DNA from: CALBPI01 sp038529355
Lineage (GTDB): Bacteria > Pseudomonadota > Gammaproteobacteria > Steroidobacterales > Woeseiaceae
NCBI GenBank assembly: GCA_038529355.1
Contig: JBCBDU010000006.1
Coordinates: 58,693-122,692 of the forward strand
Reading direction: 5' to 3'
DNA: 64,000 nt
Shown here: piece after piece, positions 8,199 through 17,033 of the stretch
How positions within the stretch are numbered: position 1 is the first letter of the stretch
How the letters are laid out: each line of letters begins with the position of its first letter
Translations under genes and position numbers: made by a program
The notes under the pieces: generated by a model
Databases searched by the model: none
What the model was told of the DNA's origin: nothing
The model's input: only the letters and a program-made list of their open reading frames with translations

Positions 8199-9302
8199 AT
8201 GCGCATCGGGATACCCAGCGAAATCAAGGTCCAGGAAAAACGTGTCGGCATGACCGACTCTGGCGTCGAAGACCTGACCCGCCATGGCCATGAAGTTTTC
8301 GTGCAATCGGGTGCCGGTCTCGGCGTCGACATCACCGATGCGCAATTCGAACGTGCCGGCGCGCAGGTCGTCGCGTCAGCCGACGCCGTGTTCGACGCGG
8401 CGCAACTCATCATCAAAGTCAAAGAGCCGCAGCTCAGCGAATGCGCAAAACTCACCAAGGATCATGTGCTGTTTACCTACCTGCATCTGGCCGCCGATAA
8501 GCCACAGGCAGAGGCTCTGTGCGCATCGGGTTGCACGGCAATCGCGTATGAAACGGTGACAGCAACGGTTGGCGGTTTGCCGCTGCTCAAACCGATGAGC
8601 CAGGTTGCCGGCCGCATGTCGGTGCAGGTCGCTACGCACTTGCTCGAGTCTGCATCCGGTGGACGCGGCTTGCTGATGTCAGGCGTGCCCGGTGTGGGCG
8701 CTGCGCGGGTTGTCATCCTCGGTGGCGGTATCGCCGGTACCAACGCGTTGCAAATGGCGCTCGGCGCACGCGCGGACGTCACGGTGTTTGAAAAATCAGT
8801 CCAGCGACTAGAAGAGCTGGACCGCCACTACGGCACACAAACCGCGCTGCGCTATTCCAGCCACCGCGCGATCAGCGACGCCATTGCCACCGCCGATGTT
8901 GTGATCGGTACGGTACTGATTCCGGGTGCGGCCGCGCCGAAACTGATCACACGCGACATGCTCGGCAACATGCGCAAGGGCGCCGTGATGGTCGACGTCT
9001 CGATTGATCAAGGCGGTTGTTTCGAAACCTCAAAGCCGACGACGCATGATGAGCCTACCTACATCGTCGATGACATCGTGCACTACTGCGTCGCCAACAT
9101 GCCTGGCGGTGTCGCGCGGACATCGACGTTTGCGTTGACCAACGCCACGCTGCCCTACATCCACCGACTCGCCGACAAGGGTCTGGCAACCCTTGCCAAC
9201 GATGAGCATTTCCGCAATGGGGTGAACGTGCATGCCGGTCAGATTACGCACGAAGCTGCCGCTGAAGCGCTGCAGATGCCCTACCAGCCGTTTGTCGCCT
9301 AG
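8199..9302 (+). CDS. ald: Alanine dehydrogenase
   Basis: A 367-residue NAD-dependent enzyme that converts L-alanine to pyruvate and ammonia, reversibly. Seen: the N-terminal IGIPSEIKVQEKRVGMT signature, KVKEP (catalytic Lys), the YLHLA His, the dinucleotide-binding glycine motif VVILGGGIAG and VDVSIDQGGCFET with the catalytic Asp. The length equals the family norm. The ATG at 8199 has GTGAGGA six bases upstream; a GTG at 8187 would lie inside that ribosome-binding site. Stand-alone transcription unit. Confidence 0.96.
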   Translation: MRIGIPSEIKVQEKRVGMTDSGVEDLTRHGHEVFVQSGAGLGVDITDAQFERAGAQVVASADAVFDAAQLIIKVKEPQLSECAKLTKDHVLFTYLHLAADKPQAEALCASGCTAIAYETVTATVGGLPLLKPMSQVAGRMSVQVATHLLESASGGRGLLMSGVPGVGAARVVILGGGIAGTNALQMALGARADVTVFEKSVQRLEELDRHYGTQTALRYSSHRAISDAIATADVVIGTVLIPGAAAPKLITRDMLGNMRKGAVMVDVSIDQGGCFETSKPTTHDEPTYIVDDIVHYCVANMPGGVARTSTFALTNATLPYIHRLADKGLATLANDEHFRNGVNVHAGQITHEAAAEALQMPYQPFVA

Positions 9303-9329
9303 CGTTCGACGCTGCTCACGCACGGTCTG

Positions 9330-9354
9330 CTGTGCCGACACACCGGCGGCACAG
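9330..9354. terminator. Hairpin between convergent genes
   Basis: CTGTGCC (9330-9336) and GGCACAG (9348-9354) form a perfect 7-bp stem between the ends of ald and the hydrolase gene. There is no T run, so termination is only suggested by its position. Confidence 0.4.
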
Positions 9355-9375
9355 ATACGCTGACGAGTTTTGGCG

Positions 9376-10281
9376 TCAGGCCGCAGCTGCGCTGGTTGAT
9401 GCGTCGCGCACGTGCTCGAGCAACATGCCAGTGATCGTGTCAATCAGGCCAGGCGGCAGATCGTGCCCCATGCCTTCGATGATCTCGAGCCGGGCGTTCG
9501 GTATCGCTTCTGCGGTATCGACGCCGCCGGCCGGCGGCACCAATCGGTCATCGGAGCCGTGGATTACCAGCGCCGGCATCGTGAGTTCCTTGAGCTTCGG
9601 TACACGATTCTTTTCCGCGCCGATGGCTAGCATCTGACGCATCACACCGCCGCGCGTCACGCCACGTGCGTACATATCGCGCAGCCGCCGCTCGACCAGC
9701 TCAAGATCAACGCCGTGACCGTTGCTCGACATCATGTGCCACATTTTCATGCTGTGCGCGATCCGCGCATCAACATCGTTGCTTGCCGGTCGAGATAGCA
9801 ACAGCCGCGCCAGTTCCGGATCAGCCTGCGGCAGACGTTTGTTGCCGGTCGTCGACATGATTGACGTCAAACTCAACACGCGATGCGGATATTTGATCGC
9901 CACGAGCTGCGCGATCATGCCGCCCATCGACACACCAGCGACATGCGCGGCCGGAATGCCAACCGCAGCCATCAACGACGCTACATCATCAGCCATGTCG
10001 CCCAAAGAATAAGGATTGCTCAGCGATAACCCAACGCGCGACTTGATCAGCTGCCACAGCATGCTCGGCGTGCCCGCGCCATCAAACAGCTGCGATTCAC
10101 CAATGTCGCGGTTGTCCATCACCAATACCGGATGCCCGGCGTCGGTCAAGCGCGCAATAAACGCCGGTGGCCAACCATTAAGCGGCATGCTCAGGCCTTG
10201 AATCAGAACAATGGGCTGCAAGTCACCATCGCCGTACTGTTCGTAAGCGATACGGATTCCGTTGGCGGTGATGTGTGGCAT
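9376..10281 (-). CDS. Alpha/beta hydrolase
   Basis: About 301 residues, single alpha/beta-hydrolase domain. The oxyanion segment is VLIQGLSM, the nucleophile elbow GVSMGGMIAQ (Ser), the acid is in HGSDDRLVPP and the His in MGHDLPPG. It resembles the short-chain esterase/aclacinomycin-esterase-like group; the substrate cannot be read from sequence. ATG at 10281 (MPHITANGIRIAYE) matches the usual family start; the frame continues to a TTG at 10302 that is less likely. No signal peptide, cytoplasmic. Confidence 0.88.
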   Translation of the reverse strand: MPHITANGIRIAYEQYGDGDLQPIVLIQGLSMPLNGWPPAFIARLTDAGHPVLVMDNRDIGESQLFDGAGTPSMLWQLIKSRVGLSLSNPYSLGDMADDVASLMAAVGIPAAHVAGVSMGGMIAQLVAIKYPHRVLSLTSIMSTTGNKRLPQADPELARLLLSRPASNDVDARIAHSMKMWHMMSSNGHGVDLELVERRLRDMYARGVTRGGVMRQMLAIGAEKNRVPKLKELTMPALVIHGSDDRLVPPAGGVDTAEAIPNARLEIIEGMGHDLPPGLIDTITGMLLEHVRDASTSAAAA

Positions 10282-10394
10282 GAAAGACTCGCGTGTGATC
10301 AAAAACGACCGCCATCATAGATATTTGTGCAGTGCAGCACCAGCGATATCGTTGCATACTTGGCGCACAACGCGCGGTACGCTACGCTGCCGAG

Positions 10395-11252
10395 ATGCAT
10401 GTTCGAATCACCAGCGCTGCGCTGCTTTGGCTCTGGTGCGCGGCCGCACTTGCCGATGATCGTGGCTATGCGCTCGGCGCCGGCGTTGCAGTCGATGACG
10501 GCGACGGCGTCTCTGTGAGCGTGTTGGCCGACTACAGCTTCAACGATGCGGCATCAGTGTTCGCAAATTTTGCATCCACACAGGCGGCCGCACTGCCCGA
10601 TGACATTACGACGCGCGACTGGTCCGTCGGCGCGCGCTATGACTTCGGACCGTTGGGATTCGATATCAGCGGCGGTCAATCTGGCGACCCTGATGATTTC
10701 GATGCGGAAGATTTATCGCTCGGTGTTTTTCATCGCGGCGCGCGTTGGTCGGGGTCGCTACGCTATTTGCAGCGCGATATCGACGTTGTGCTGCGCACCG
10801 AGCTGCTACGCAATGCCGTCGAATTCGTGGCGCCGCTGGAAGCGACGGGCTGGCGCGGCAATATTGCCTATCGCACCGAGAAGCGCTGGCGCTGGTCGGT
10901 GACGGCAAGACGTTTTGACTACGACCGGGATTTGTCGGTGCTCGGCGGCCGCTTCATAACGCGGCGCATCTCACCAACATCGTTGACGCTTGCCAGTGCG
11001 CTGCTCGATGACAGCATCAGCGCGGGATTGGAAATTCCGCTGGCGAACAGTCGCGCCATCAACCTGCAACTGGGGCGCGATACGCTGGCTGGCGAGCTGG
11101 GCGAGATTCGCAACGCAAGCGTTGGCTGGCTGACGCCGCTGGGCAAGCGCGGCGATCTGGATCTGAGCGTTGGCGTTAGTGACGGCAACGATGCGCTGGG
11201 ACAAACAACAATCTTCTTCAGCGCGCTGTATTTATTCTACGGCGGCTTTTGA
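10395..11252 (+). CDS. Outer-membrane beta-barrel protein, unknown
   Basis: About 285 residues beginning with a signal peptide (ALLWLWCAAALA then DDRGYALGAG). The mature part is a run of alternating amphipathic strands and ends in LFYGGF, with the terminal Phe typical of Bam-assembled barrels. I recognise no specific family. It is convergent with the DUF3106 gene, with 8 bases between the stops, and so may share termination with the sigma-factor operon. Confidence 0.72.
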   Translation: MHVRITSAALLWLWCAAALADDRGYALGAGVAVDDGDGVSVSVLADYSFNDAASVFANFASTQAAALPDDITTRDWSVGARYDFGPLGFDISGGQSGDPDDFDAEDLSLGVFHRGARWSGSLRYLQRDIDVVLRTELLRNAVEFVAPLEATGWRGNIAYRTEKRWRWSVTARRFDYDRDLSVLGGRFITRRISPTSLTLASALLDDSISAGLEIPLANSRAINLQLGRDTLAGELGEIRNASVGWLTPLGKRGDLDLSVGVSDGNDALGQTTIFFSALYLFYGGF

Positions 11253-11260
11253 CGTTCATG

Positions 11261-11737
11261 TCAATCGCGTGTGCTACGCCGCTCGCGCGCGCGCTCGCGC
11301 ATCCGCTCCAGTGCCTCGCTGCGCTGCTCGGGCGTCAGACTACGAAAACGCTCACGCAGCCGTTCGCGCTGTTCCGGCGACAACCGATCGAACTGGCGCA
11401 ATCGCTGACGCAATTCTGAACGCTGCTCCGGCGTCAGCTCACGAAATTTGCGCAACTGCTCAACCAGTACCGCACGCCGCTCAGCCGACAATGTCTGCCA
11501 GCGATCGAACCGCTGTCGCATCAGTGCGCGCTCATCGCCATCCATTGCCAACCAGCGCGTTGCGCCGAGTGCCAGGCGCTCACGGCGCGCATCCGGCAAT
11601 TCGGCCCAGTCGTCAGCATATTGCTGCAGCACCTGCTGTTGGGCGTCGCTCAGCGCATCCCAGTCTTGCGCAGCCGCCGCTGGCATCAACACGATGCCAA
11701 GCAAGGCGCAAGCTGCCCACTGCTTAACCCTATTCAT
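11261..11737 (-). CDS. DUF3106-type exported protein
   Basis: About 158 residues: a signal peptide (CALLGIVLMPAAAAQ) then a highly charged helical protein carrying repeats of LTPEQRSELRQRLRQFDRLS, which is the DUF3106 pattern. It should be periplasmic; the role is unknown, and it always appears near ECF-sigma/anti-sigma genes in my experience of beta- and gammaproteobacteria. The ATG at 11737 has GGAGAA upstream and overlaps the end of the preceding small gene by 8 bases. It is last in the five-gene minus-strand operon. Confidence 0.82.
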   Translation of the reverse strand: MNRVKQWAACALLGIVLMPAAAAQDWDALSDAQQQVLQQYADDWAELPDARRERLALGATRWLAMDGDERALMRQRFDRWQTLSAERRAVLVEQLRKFRELTPEQRSELRQRLRQFDRLSPEQRERLRERFRSLTPEQRSEALERMRERARERRSTRD

Positions 11738-11987
11738 CGATCTTCTCCAAATATTCATCGTCATCGGCGACCGTCATTTCGCTGCGCGTATCCGTGTCGC
11801 TATCAGCGCTCGCACCGTCTTGCACACCGACCTCGTCCTGCTCATGCAGTGCGATCGGATCAATCCACTCACCATCGACCTCCACCATCGCGCCCAGATA
11901 CTCAAAAAAATCGAGCTCGACGGGCGCATCGGCGCGCGCCAGCGCGCCGCCGCCAACAAGGCACAACAGGTAAACCGTTCTGCGCAT
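11730..11987 (-). CDS. Small acidic exported protein
   Basis: 85 residues: MRRTVYLLCLVGGGALARA is a probable signal peptide, followed by DAPVELDFFEYLGAMVEVDG and a very acidic tail. The pattern (signal, then LxFLEYLGxxV-like motif) is recurrent in sigma/anti-sigma/DUF3106 loci, but I know no function. It starts 5 bases after the anti-sigma-like gene and overlaps the DUF3106 gene, so it is translated as part of the operon. Confidence 0.7.
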   Translation of the reverse strand: MRRTVYLLCLVGGGALARADAPVELDFFEYLGAMVEVDGEWIDPIALHEQDEVGVQDGASADSDTDTRSEMTVADDDEYLEKIDE

Positions 11988-11991
11988 GCCA

Positions 11992-12339
11992 CTAGCCAGC
12001 ATCAGCCAACACCTGTTCGTCCAGCCAAGCCAGCATCTCGAGTGACTCAAGCAGCTCCAACTCGGCTGCCGCCGCGAGCTCCTGCTCATCAAGCGCAGGC
12101 AATTGCATGACCGACGGATTGTTCAACGAAAGCACAAGCGCAGCGGCGGCAACAGCACCACCCATCGGCACGACCCACCGCCACGGCTGACCGCTCGTTC
12201 GCCCGCCCGCCGCCACGACGGCCTCCTCACGCGCCGCGCGCAGCCGCGCCATCACGTCGGGCTCAACGTTTGCATCCAGATGCTCGGCTAGTTGCCGCGC
12301 AACTTTATGCTCGTGGTTGTCTTCTGGTGTGTCACTCAT
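11992..12339 (-). CDS. Anti-sigma-like single-span protein
   Basis: About 115 residues: a charged cytoplasmic N-terminus (EDNHEHKVARQLAEHLDANV), one membrane span at about 57-72 (VVPMGGAVAAAALVLSL) and a short acidic periplasmic tail. Topology and position immediately after an ECF sigma factor fit an anti-sigma factor of the DUF3619 kind. It lacks a ZAS zinc motif. Its ATG lies 8 bases inside the sigma gene, so both are made in step. Confidence 0.7.
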   Translation of the reverse strand: MSDTPEDNHEHKVARQLAEHLDANVEPDVMARLRAAREEAVVAAGGRTSGQPWRWVVPMGGAVAAAALVLSLNNPSVMQLPALDEQELAAAAELELLESLEMLAWLDEQVLADAG

Positions 12340-12886
12340 CGTTCTCACCCTCTTGCAATAACGCGCGCAGTTTTCGCACTGCACGCGAATAGTGTGTCTT
12401 GATGCTGCCTGTCGAGCACGACATCGCCGTAGCGGTGTCGTCGACGCTCAACCCTTCCCAACTGCGCAACAGAAACGCCTGTTGTTGGCGCAGCGGCAAC
12501 TGTGCAACGGCGCGCTTGATCGACTCGCCGTCCAGCGACTGCAGCAGTTGCGCTTCCGGCTGCGTCGCTTCCGGCGCTGCATGTATTTCAGCAACATCCA
12601 GCGCTTCGTCATCATCGTCGCGAAACCGGTTGAACAGTGCAAACAGGCGGTTGTGTGATTGCCGGCGCCGATAACAATCGCGAATCTTGTTCTGCACAAT
12701 GCGGAAGAACAGCGGCCGCCACTGTGTGGTCGGCCGCTGCGCATACTTGCGTGCCAGCATCATCATGCTGTCCTGAACGATATCCAGCGCGTCATCGGTG
12801 TTACTGACTGCGTAGTACGCCATATGGAAAGCCTTTTTTTCCACACTCATCAGAAACTGGTTCAGCTGCGCTGCATTTGCGTCCAT
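12332..12886 (-). CDS. ECF-type RNA polymerase sigma factor
   Basis: 184 residues. Region 2 is at about 10-75 (AYYAVSNTDDALDIVQDSM and WRPLFFRIVQNKIRDCYRR, promoter -10 recognition and core binding) and region 4 at about 125-178 (LPLRQQQAFLLRSWEGLSVD, then a helix-turn-helix). They are joined by an acidic linker. It will direct transcription of an envelope-related regulon, probably including its own operon. It starts 12 bases after the DUF4382-like lipoprotein gene and overlaps the downstream anti-sigma gene. Confidence 0.92.
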   Translation of the reverse strand: MDANAAQLNQFLMSVEKKAFHMAYYAVSNTDDALDIVQDSMMMLARKYAQRPTTQWRPLFFRIVQNKIRDCYRRRQSHNRLFALFNRFRDDDDEALDVAEIHAAPEATQPEAQLLQSLDGESIKRAVAQLPLRQQQAFLLRSWEGLSVDDTATAMSCSTGSIKTHYSRAVRKLRALLQEGENDE

Positions 12887-12898
12887 TGACGGTCATCG

Positions 12899-14779
12899 CT
12901 ACTCGGCGCTATCTGCGACGCGCAACACGAAACTCGCGCGGGCGCTTTGCAGATTGTCGGTGTCACCAGTATAGCGAACCCGCGCATGAATGCGTTGCAA
13001 CGATGCGCCGTCGGCAAGCGCCGCGTTGAGCGCATCAACGACCGCTGCGAATTCACGATACAGCGTCACTTCGCCACTACCTCGCACATGCACGGCATAG
13101 GCGCCTGTGCCGTCATCGGTTGCGGCGAGCGTCAGCATGTCGAGCGGGTTGGTCAGCACGCGTGGTACGCCGCGAACCCGCAAGAATTCCCGCGACTCGG
13201 TGATATCGACGTTCAAGCTCGTCGCGCTGGTGCTCGTGAACGGCGCCGCGGCAGGCGCATCGACCGGCCACATGACCTGTAACTCACCTGCGCGGTCCGA
13301 GAACGAGACGTCAATGACCGTACGCGCATCGAAGTCCTCTGGCGCTTGTCCGAAGGGCGCAACCAATCCACGGACGCGAATCAGGTCGCCGGCAACGACA
13401 TCGGCCAGAGCAAGATTACCGGTCGCGATTTGATAATCATCCGGATCAGCATCCATTGACGCATCGACGCCGGTACCCGAGAAGTCGAAGCGGATAGGAC
13501 GCCGACCATTGAGCAAGAACAGTTCTGCCGACAGCGGTGCTGCGGTGTTGACTTCGGCCGAGAAGTTACTCCATTGCAGGCGCACGCGACCGGCGCTGGC
13601 ATCTAGCGTTTGGTCGTCGGCAGGCTCACCGAAGACGATCACGCGCTGACCAACAGACACACTGTTCTTGTCCAGCGAGGCACTGTCGATGCCAGGTGCC
13701 GAAACGCTGGTGTCATCGCCGAGCGTGACGCTCAGATCACCGGCGAAACGCACGCGACCATCGGCAAACTCAACACGCGCGCCACCGACCGTCAGCGTGT
13801 CGCCATCGCGTGCCAGTACCACGCCTTTGACCACCGTCGCATCAGCCCACGGCACGCTGCTGCCAGCCACCACGACATCGGCCATCATGCTGCGGCGCGC
13901 AACGCTGCCGCTGGCCACGACCGGTGCCGTGTCATCAAGCAACGCCATGGCCGCAAGACCATCAGCGCCGGTGTAGCCCTGACCGTCAATCTCATACACC
14001 GTTTCATCATCGACGTTCAGCGTAAAGCGACCAAAGTCGCCGGAGCGGTGGAAGAACGGGCGCACACGCAAGCTGATCGCCTGCGCGCTCTCGTCAACAT
14101 CCGCCAGCACACCGCGCACGCGGTGCTCGCGCGACTCTTCCAACTCTGCCGTGGCGAGCAGCAACGGTGACACGGTCACGACGGGCGGCGTTATGCTGGC
14201 ATCGATCTCGTTCGAAGCATCCAGATCAAAATCCAGGCTGAATGCGGCCGGTACGCCTGGCGCAACAATAATCTGGTCGCTGTCCGCCAGTTGCAACCGC
14301 ATCTCGTACTCGCCGATCGGCTGACCTGCCGCATCAACCACTGCCGCTTCAGACAACACACCGGCGTCGTCCTGCACGATCACCTGGGCATCGGTGAAGT
14401 CCATGCGAATGCTGGCTGCGATGTAGTTGCCGGCAGGCACCGTCGCAATGTTCAGAAACTCGGTGACTTCGGTCAGTTCGGTGAAATCGACGCGCGTCGT
14501 TAACGGCAGCGTTTCAACGGTGGTGCCGTTCGCGCGCTCAAGGCGGATCGACAACACATCGACCGCGTAGGTATCGAAATCGCCTTCCGCGTCTGTCAAA
14601 CCAATGTAGACAACGCCCTCGGCAGCATCAGCAACGGGCGTCTCAGTGACGCTGTCGCCCGATGAGCCGCCACACGCGGTTAACATAACAATCGCGAGCG
14701 CAATGGCGGCGCACGCGATAACATCCTTCAGTGGCTCGGCGAATCTGCCGCGCCATGGTGTAAAGCGTAAATGTGTCAT
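12899..14779 (-). CDS. Large lipoprotein with DUF4382-like N-terminal domain
   Basis: About 626 residues. A signal with lipobox LTAC followed by GGSSG marks it as a lipoprotein. Residues about 40-200 contain GVVYIGLTDAEGDFDTYAVD, the pattern of DUF4382 domains. The rest has several repeated beta-rich modules with similar wording (VRGVLADVDESA, VKGVVLARDGDTL, VRGLVAPFG, VRGVPRVL), each about 90-120 residues and resembling OB-like or DUF5666 modules. ATG at 14779 is preceded by a GGAGGAT. First gene of the sigma operon; envelope surface protein of unknown role. Confidence 0.78.
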   Translation of the reverse strand: MTHLRFTPWRGRFAEPLKDVIACAAIALAIVMLTACGGSSGDSVTETPVADAAEGVVYIGLTDAEGDFDTYAVDVLSIRLERANGTTVETLPLTTRVDFTELTEVTEFLNIATVPAGNYIAASIRMDFTDAQVIVQDDAGVLSEAAVVDAAGQPIGEYEMRLQLADSDQIIVAPGVPAAFSLDFDLDASNEIDASITPPVVTVSPLLLATAELEESREHRVRGVLADVDESAQAISLRVRPFFHRSGDFGRFTLNVDDETVYEIDGQGYTGADGLAAMALLDDTAPVVASGSVARRSMMADVVVAGSSVPWADATVVKGVVLARDGDTLTVGGARVEFADGRVRFAGDLSVTLGDDTSVSAPGIDSASLDKNSVSVGQRVIVFGEPADDQTLDASAGRVRLQWSNFSAEVNTAAPLSAELFLLNGRRPIRFDFSGTGVDASMDADPDDYQIATGNLALADVVAGDLIRVRGLVAPFGQAPEDFDARTVIDVSFSDRAGELQVMWPVDAPAAAPFTSTSATSLNVDITESREFLRVRGVPRVLTNPLDMLTLAATDDGTGAYAVHVRGSGEVTLYREFAAVVDALNAALADGASLQRIHARVRYTGDTDNLQSARASFVLRVADSAE

Positions 14780-14878
14780 CACTCTATCCTCCACGGATAA
14801 TTGCTTGGGACATCACTTACAACGCGGCCAGCGCAGTTTGGTTGACAACCGGTTTGCAAAATGCGGAACAACAGATAG

Positions 14879-15142
14879 ATGAAAAAGGCCGACTCATTGA
14901 ACGCAGAACAGCTTTCGCGAGTGATCGAAATGGCATGGGAGGACCGCACGCCGTTTGAGGCCATCGCCGCAAACTATGGCTTATCGGAGAGCGATGTCAT
15001 CGCACTGATGCGCAAAAACCTCAAAGCACGCAGCTTCCGCTTGTGGCGCGAACGCGTCACGGCGCGCAAGACCAAGCATGCTGCGTTGCGCCCGGAAGGC
15101 GTCACGCGCGCCTACTGTCCAACCCAGTACAAACGCCAATAA
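14879..15142 (+). CDS. DUF2805 (TIGR03643-type) small protein
   Basis: 87 residues with the family pattern RVIEMAWEDRTPFEAIAANY, LMRKNLKARSFRLWRERV and ARKTKHAAL. The N-terminal half looks like a helix-turn-helix, so nucleic-acid binding is possible, but no function is known for the family. It starts after a promoter region divergent from the lipoprotein operon. The HAD gene follows after 47 bases. Confidence 0.88.
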   Translation: MKKADSLNAEQLSRVIEMAWEDRTPFEAIAANYGLSESDVIALMRKNLKARSFRLWRERVTARKTKHAALRPEGVTRAYCPTQYKRQ

Positions 15143-15189
15143 GCGAACGCACTGCGCGCTACGACACCCATTGTGGGTACAATGCAGCT

Positions 15190-16011
15190 ATGGATTTAGT
15201 CGTATTTGATCTGGATGGGACGCTGCTCAATCGCCGCTCGGCGATCACTGACTACACGCGTGAGACGCTCGCATTGCTGGCGCAGAACAATATCGCGTAT
15301 ACCGTCGCCACGGGTCGCACACTACATGCCTCGCGCGACATCCTCGAAGGTCACGGCTTTGTGCTGCCCCATGTGTATAAAAACGGTGTCGTCATCTGGC
15401 ACCCGGACCACGAGCACTTTAGCCATCACAACATTCTGTCGCGCAGCGAATCGCAGCACATCATGGATGCCTTCGCCGACAATGACGTCACGCCGTTCGT
15501 ATTCACACTGGTCGGCAACAACGACCACGCGGTGTATCACGGCCCGCCAAAGAACACCGCCGAGGAATACGTCATCCGCGAATACACCGTGCGTCGCGGA
15601 CTGACGGCCGGTGCTATCGAAGACTTGCCCGCCGATGCGTCGATTTGCAACGTCAGCGCCGTAGGTGACACCGATCGTATCCGCAAAATCACCGAACAGG
15701 TCGCCGACGAGCCGCACCTGATCGCCTACTGGGGCGTGGCGATGGAGGCGCAAAATCTGTCATGGCTGGATATTCACCACAGTGATGCAAGCAAGGGCGG
15801 CGCCGTCATGACGCTGAAGGATTTGCTCGGCATTGAGCGCGTATTGTGCTTTGGCGACAGCGACAATGATCTGAGCATGTTTGCGCTCGCCGACGAAAGC
15901 TATGCGCCGGAAAACGCCAAGAGCTACGTCAAGAATCAGGCGACGGCCGTCATTGGTCATCATGACGAGGACGGCATCGCGCGCTTTCTTCGCGAGCGTT
16001 TCGCGCTGTAA
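15190..16011 (+). CDS. HAD-superfamily (Cof-type, IIB) phosphatase
   Basis: 273 residues. Catalytic motif I VVFDLDGTLLN (nucleophile Asp7, acid Asp9), motif II Thr in VATGRTLHASRD, motif III Lys (SDASKGGAV) and motif IV GDSDNDLSMF. The large cap between motifs II and III makes it a class IIB enzyme, which dephosphorylate sugar phosphates, nucleotides or PLP. Soluble. ATG at 15190 is chosen because it begins exactly at the family start; the longer frame upstream runs through the DUF2805 gene. Confidence 0.9.
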   Translation: MDLVVFDLDGTLLNRRSAITDYTRETLALLAQNNIAYTVATGRTLHASRDILEGHGFVLPHVYKNGVVIWHPDHEHFSHHNILSRSESQHIMDAFADNDVTPFVFTLVGNNDHAVYHGPPKNTAEEYVIREYTVRRGLTAGAIEDLPADASICNVSAVGDTDRIRKITEQVADEPHLIAYWGVAMEAQNLSWLDIHHSDASKGGAVMTLKDLLGIERVLCFGDSDNDLSMFALADESYAPENAKSYVKNQATAVIGHHDEDGIARFLRERFAL

Positions 16012-16133
16012 GTAAAACCCGACGCCACAGCGCCACATGACATTTGTCACCTGCCAGACCTGCACTTTGGCAATGGTGCGCCGCGCACCGATGTTGCACT
16101 CTACAACCTCGAATTACACCGAGGTAGGCAACA

Positions 16134-17033
16134 GTGAATCACCCGACCATTCCGGCTATCGCTGCCCGCGCGCTGCACAAGTCGTTCAAGGACACGCATG
16201 CGCTGCGCGATGTCAGCGTCAGTATCGAGCAAGGCCAGATTTGTGCGCTGCTGGGCAAGAACGGCGCCGGCAAGACAACGTTCATCAAGACGGCGCTCGG
16301 CCTGGTCACGGCCGATCGTGGCGACGTTCAAGTCCTAGGCGAGCCCGCTGGCAGCCTCGCGGCACGCCGCGAGCTCGGCGTCATGCTGCAGGACGTAGAC
16401 TTACCCGACCTGTTGAGCGCGCGTGAGCATCTGACCCTGTTCTCCAGCTACTACGCCCGGCCTGCAGATGTCGAGGCGGTTATCCAAATGGCCGACCTCG
16501 AGGGCTTCGCAGACCAACGCTACAAAACCTTGTCCGGCGGCCAAAAGCGCCGGGTACAGTTCAGCGTGGCGCTGATCGGTCAGCCGAAAATCCTGTTTCT
16601 CGATGAACCGACAACTGGACTGGATGGCGACGCCCGACGCACGGTGTGGGACAACGTTCGACGTCTGGCAGACGGCGGTACGACCGTGATCCTGACCACG
16701 CACTATCTTGAAGAAGCCGACGCACTGGCCGACCGCATCGTCGTTTTGAGCGACGGCCGTATCATCGCCGACGACAGCGCCAGCAATATCCGTAATCAAG
16801 TGGGCGGCACATTGATCCGTTGCGAGACCGCACTGGATCAAAGCACGCTGACAAGCTTACCGGGCGTAAAAACCATCGAAACAAGCGGACGTTTGACCAC
16901 CTTGCTGACCGACGATGGCAACGCAGCGCTGGGCGCATTATTACAGCGTGACCCGACCCTCGGCGATCTCACGGTACGCAAACCCAGCCTTGAAGAAGCG
17001 TTCAGCGAACTGACCCAGGGAGCACAGCACTGA
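16134..17033 (+). CDS. ABC transporter ATP-binding protein (exporter type)
   Basis: 299 residues with Walker A GKNGAGKTT at about 41-49, the Q-loop (VMLQDVDLP), signature LSGGQKRR, Walker B ILFLDEPTTGLD and the switch His in ILTTHYLEEAD. The C-terminal ~80 residues resemble the extension of DrrA/CcmA-like ABC-2 ATPases. Start is GTG at 16134 with GAGGTAG upstream. It overlaps the permease gene by one TGA/ATG base set. First gene of a run that continues through the permease, an amidohydrolase and a two-component pair. Confidence 0.93.
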   Translation: MNHPTIPAIAARALHKSFKDTHALRDVSVSIEQGQICALLGKNGAGKTTFIKTALGLVTADRGDVQVLGEPAGSLAARRELGVMLQDVDLPDLLSAREHLTLFSSYYARPADVEAVIQMADLEGFADQRYKTLSGGQKRRVQFSVALIGQPKILFLDEPTTGLDGDARRTVWDNVRRLADGGTTVILTTHYLEEADALADRIVVLSDGRIIADDSASNIRNQVGGTLIRCETALDQSTLTSLPGVKTIETSGRLTTLLTDDGNAALGALLQRDPTLGDLTVRKPSLEEAFSELTQGAQH

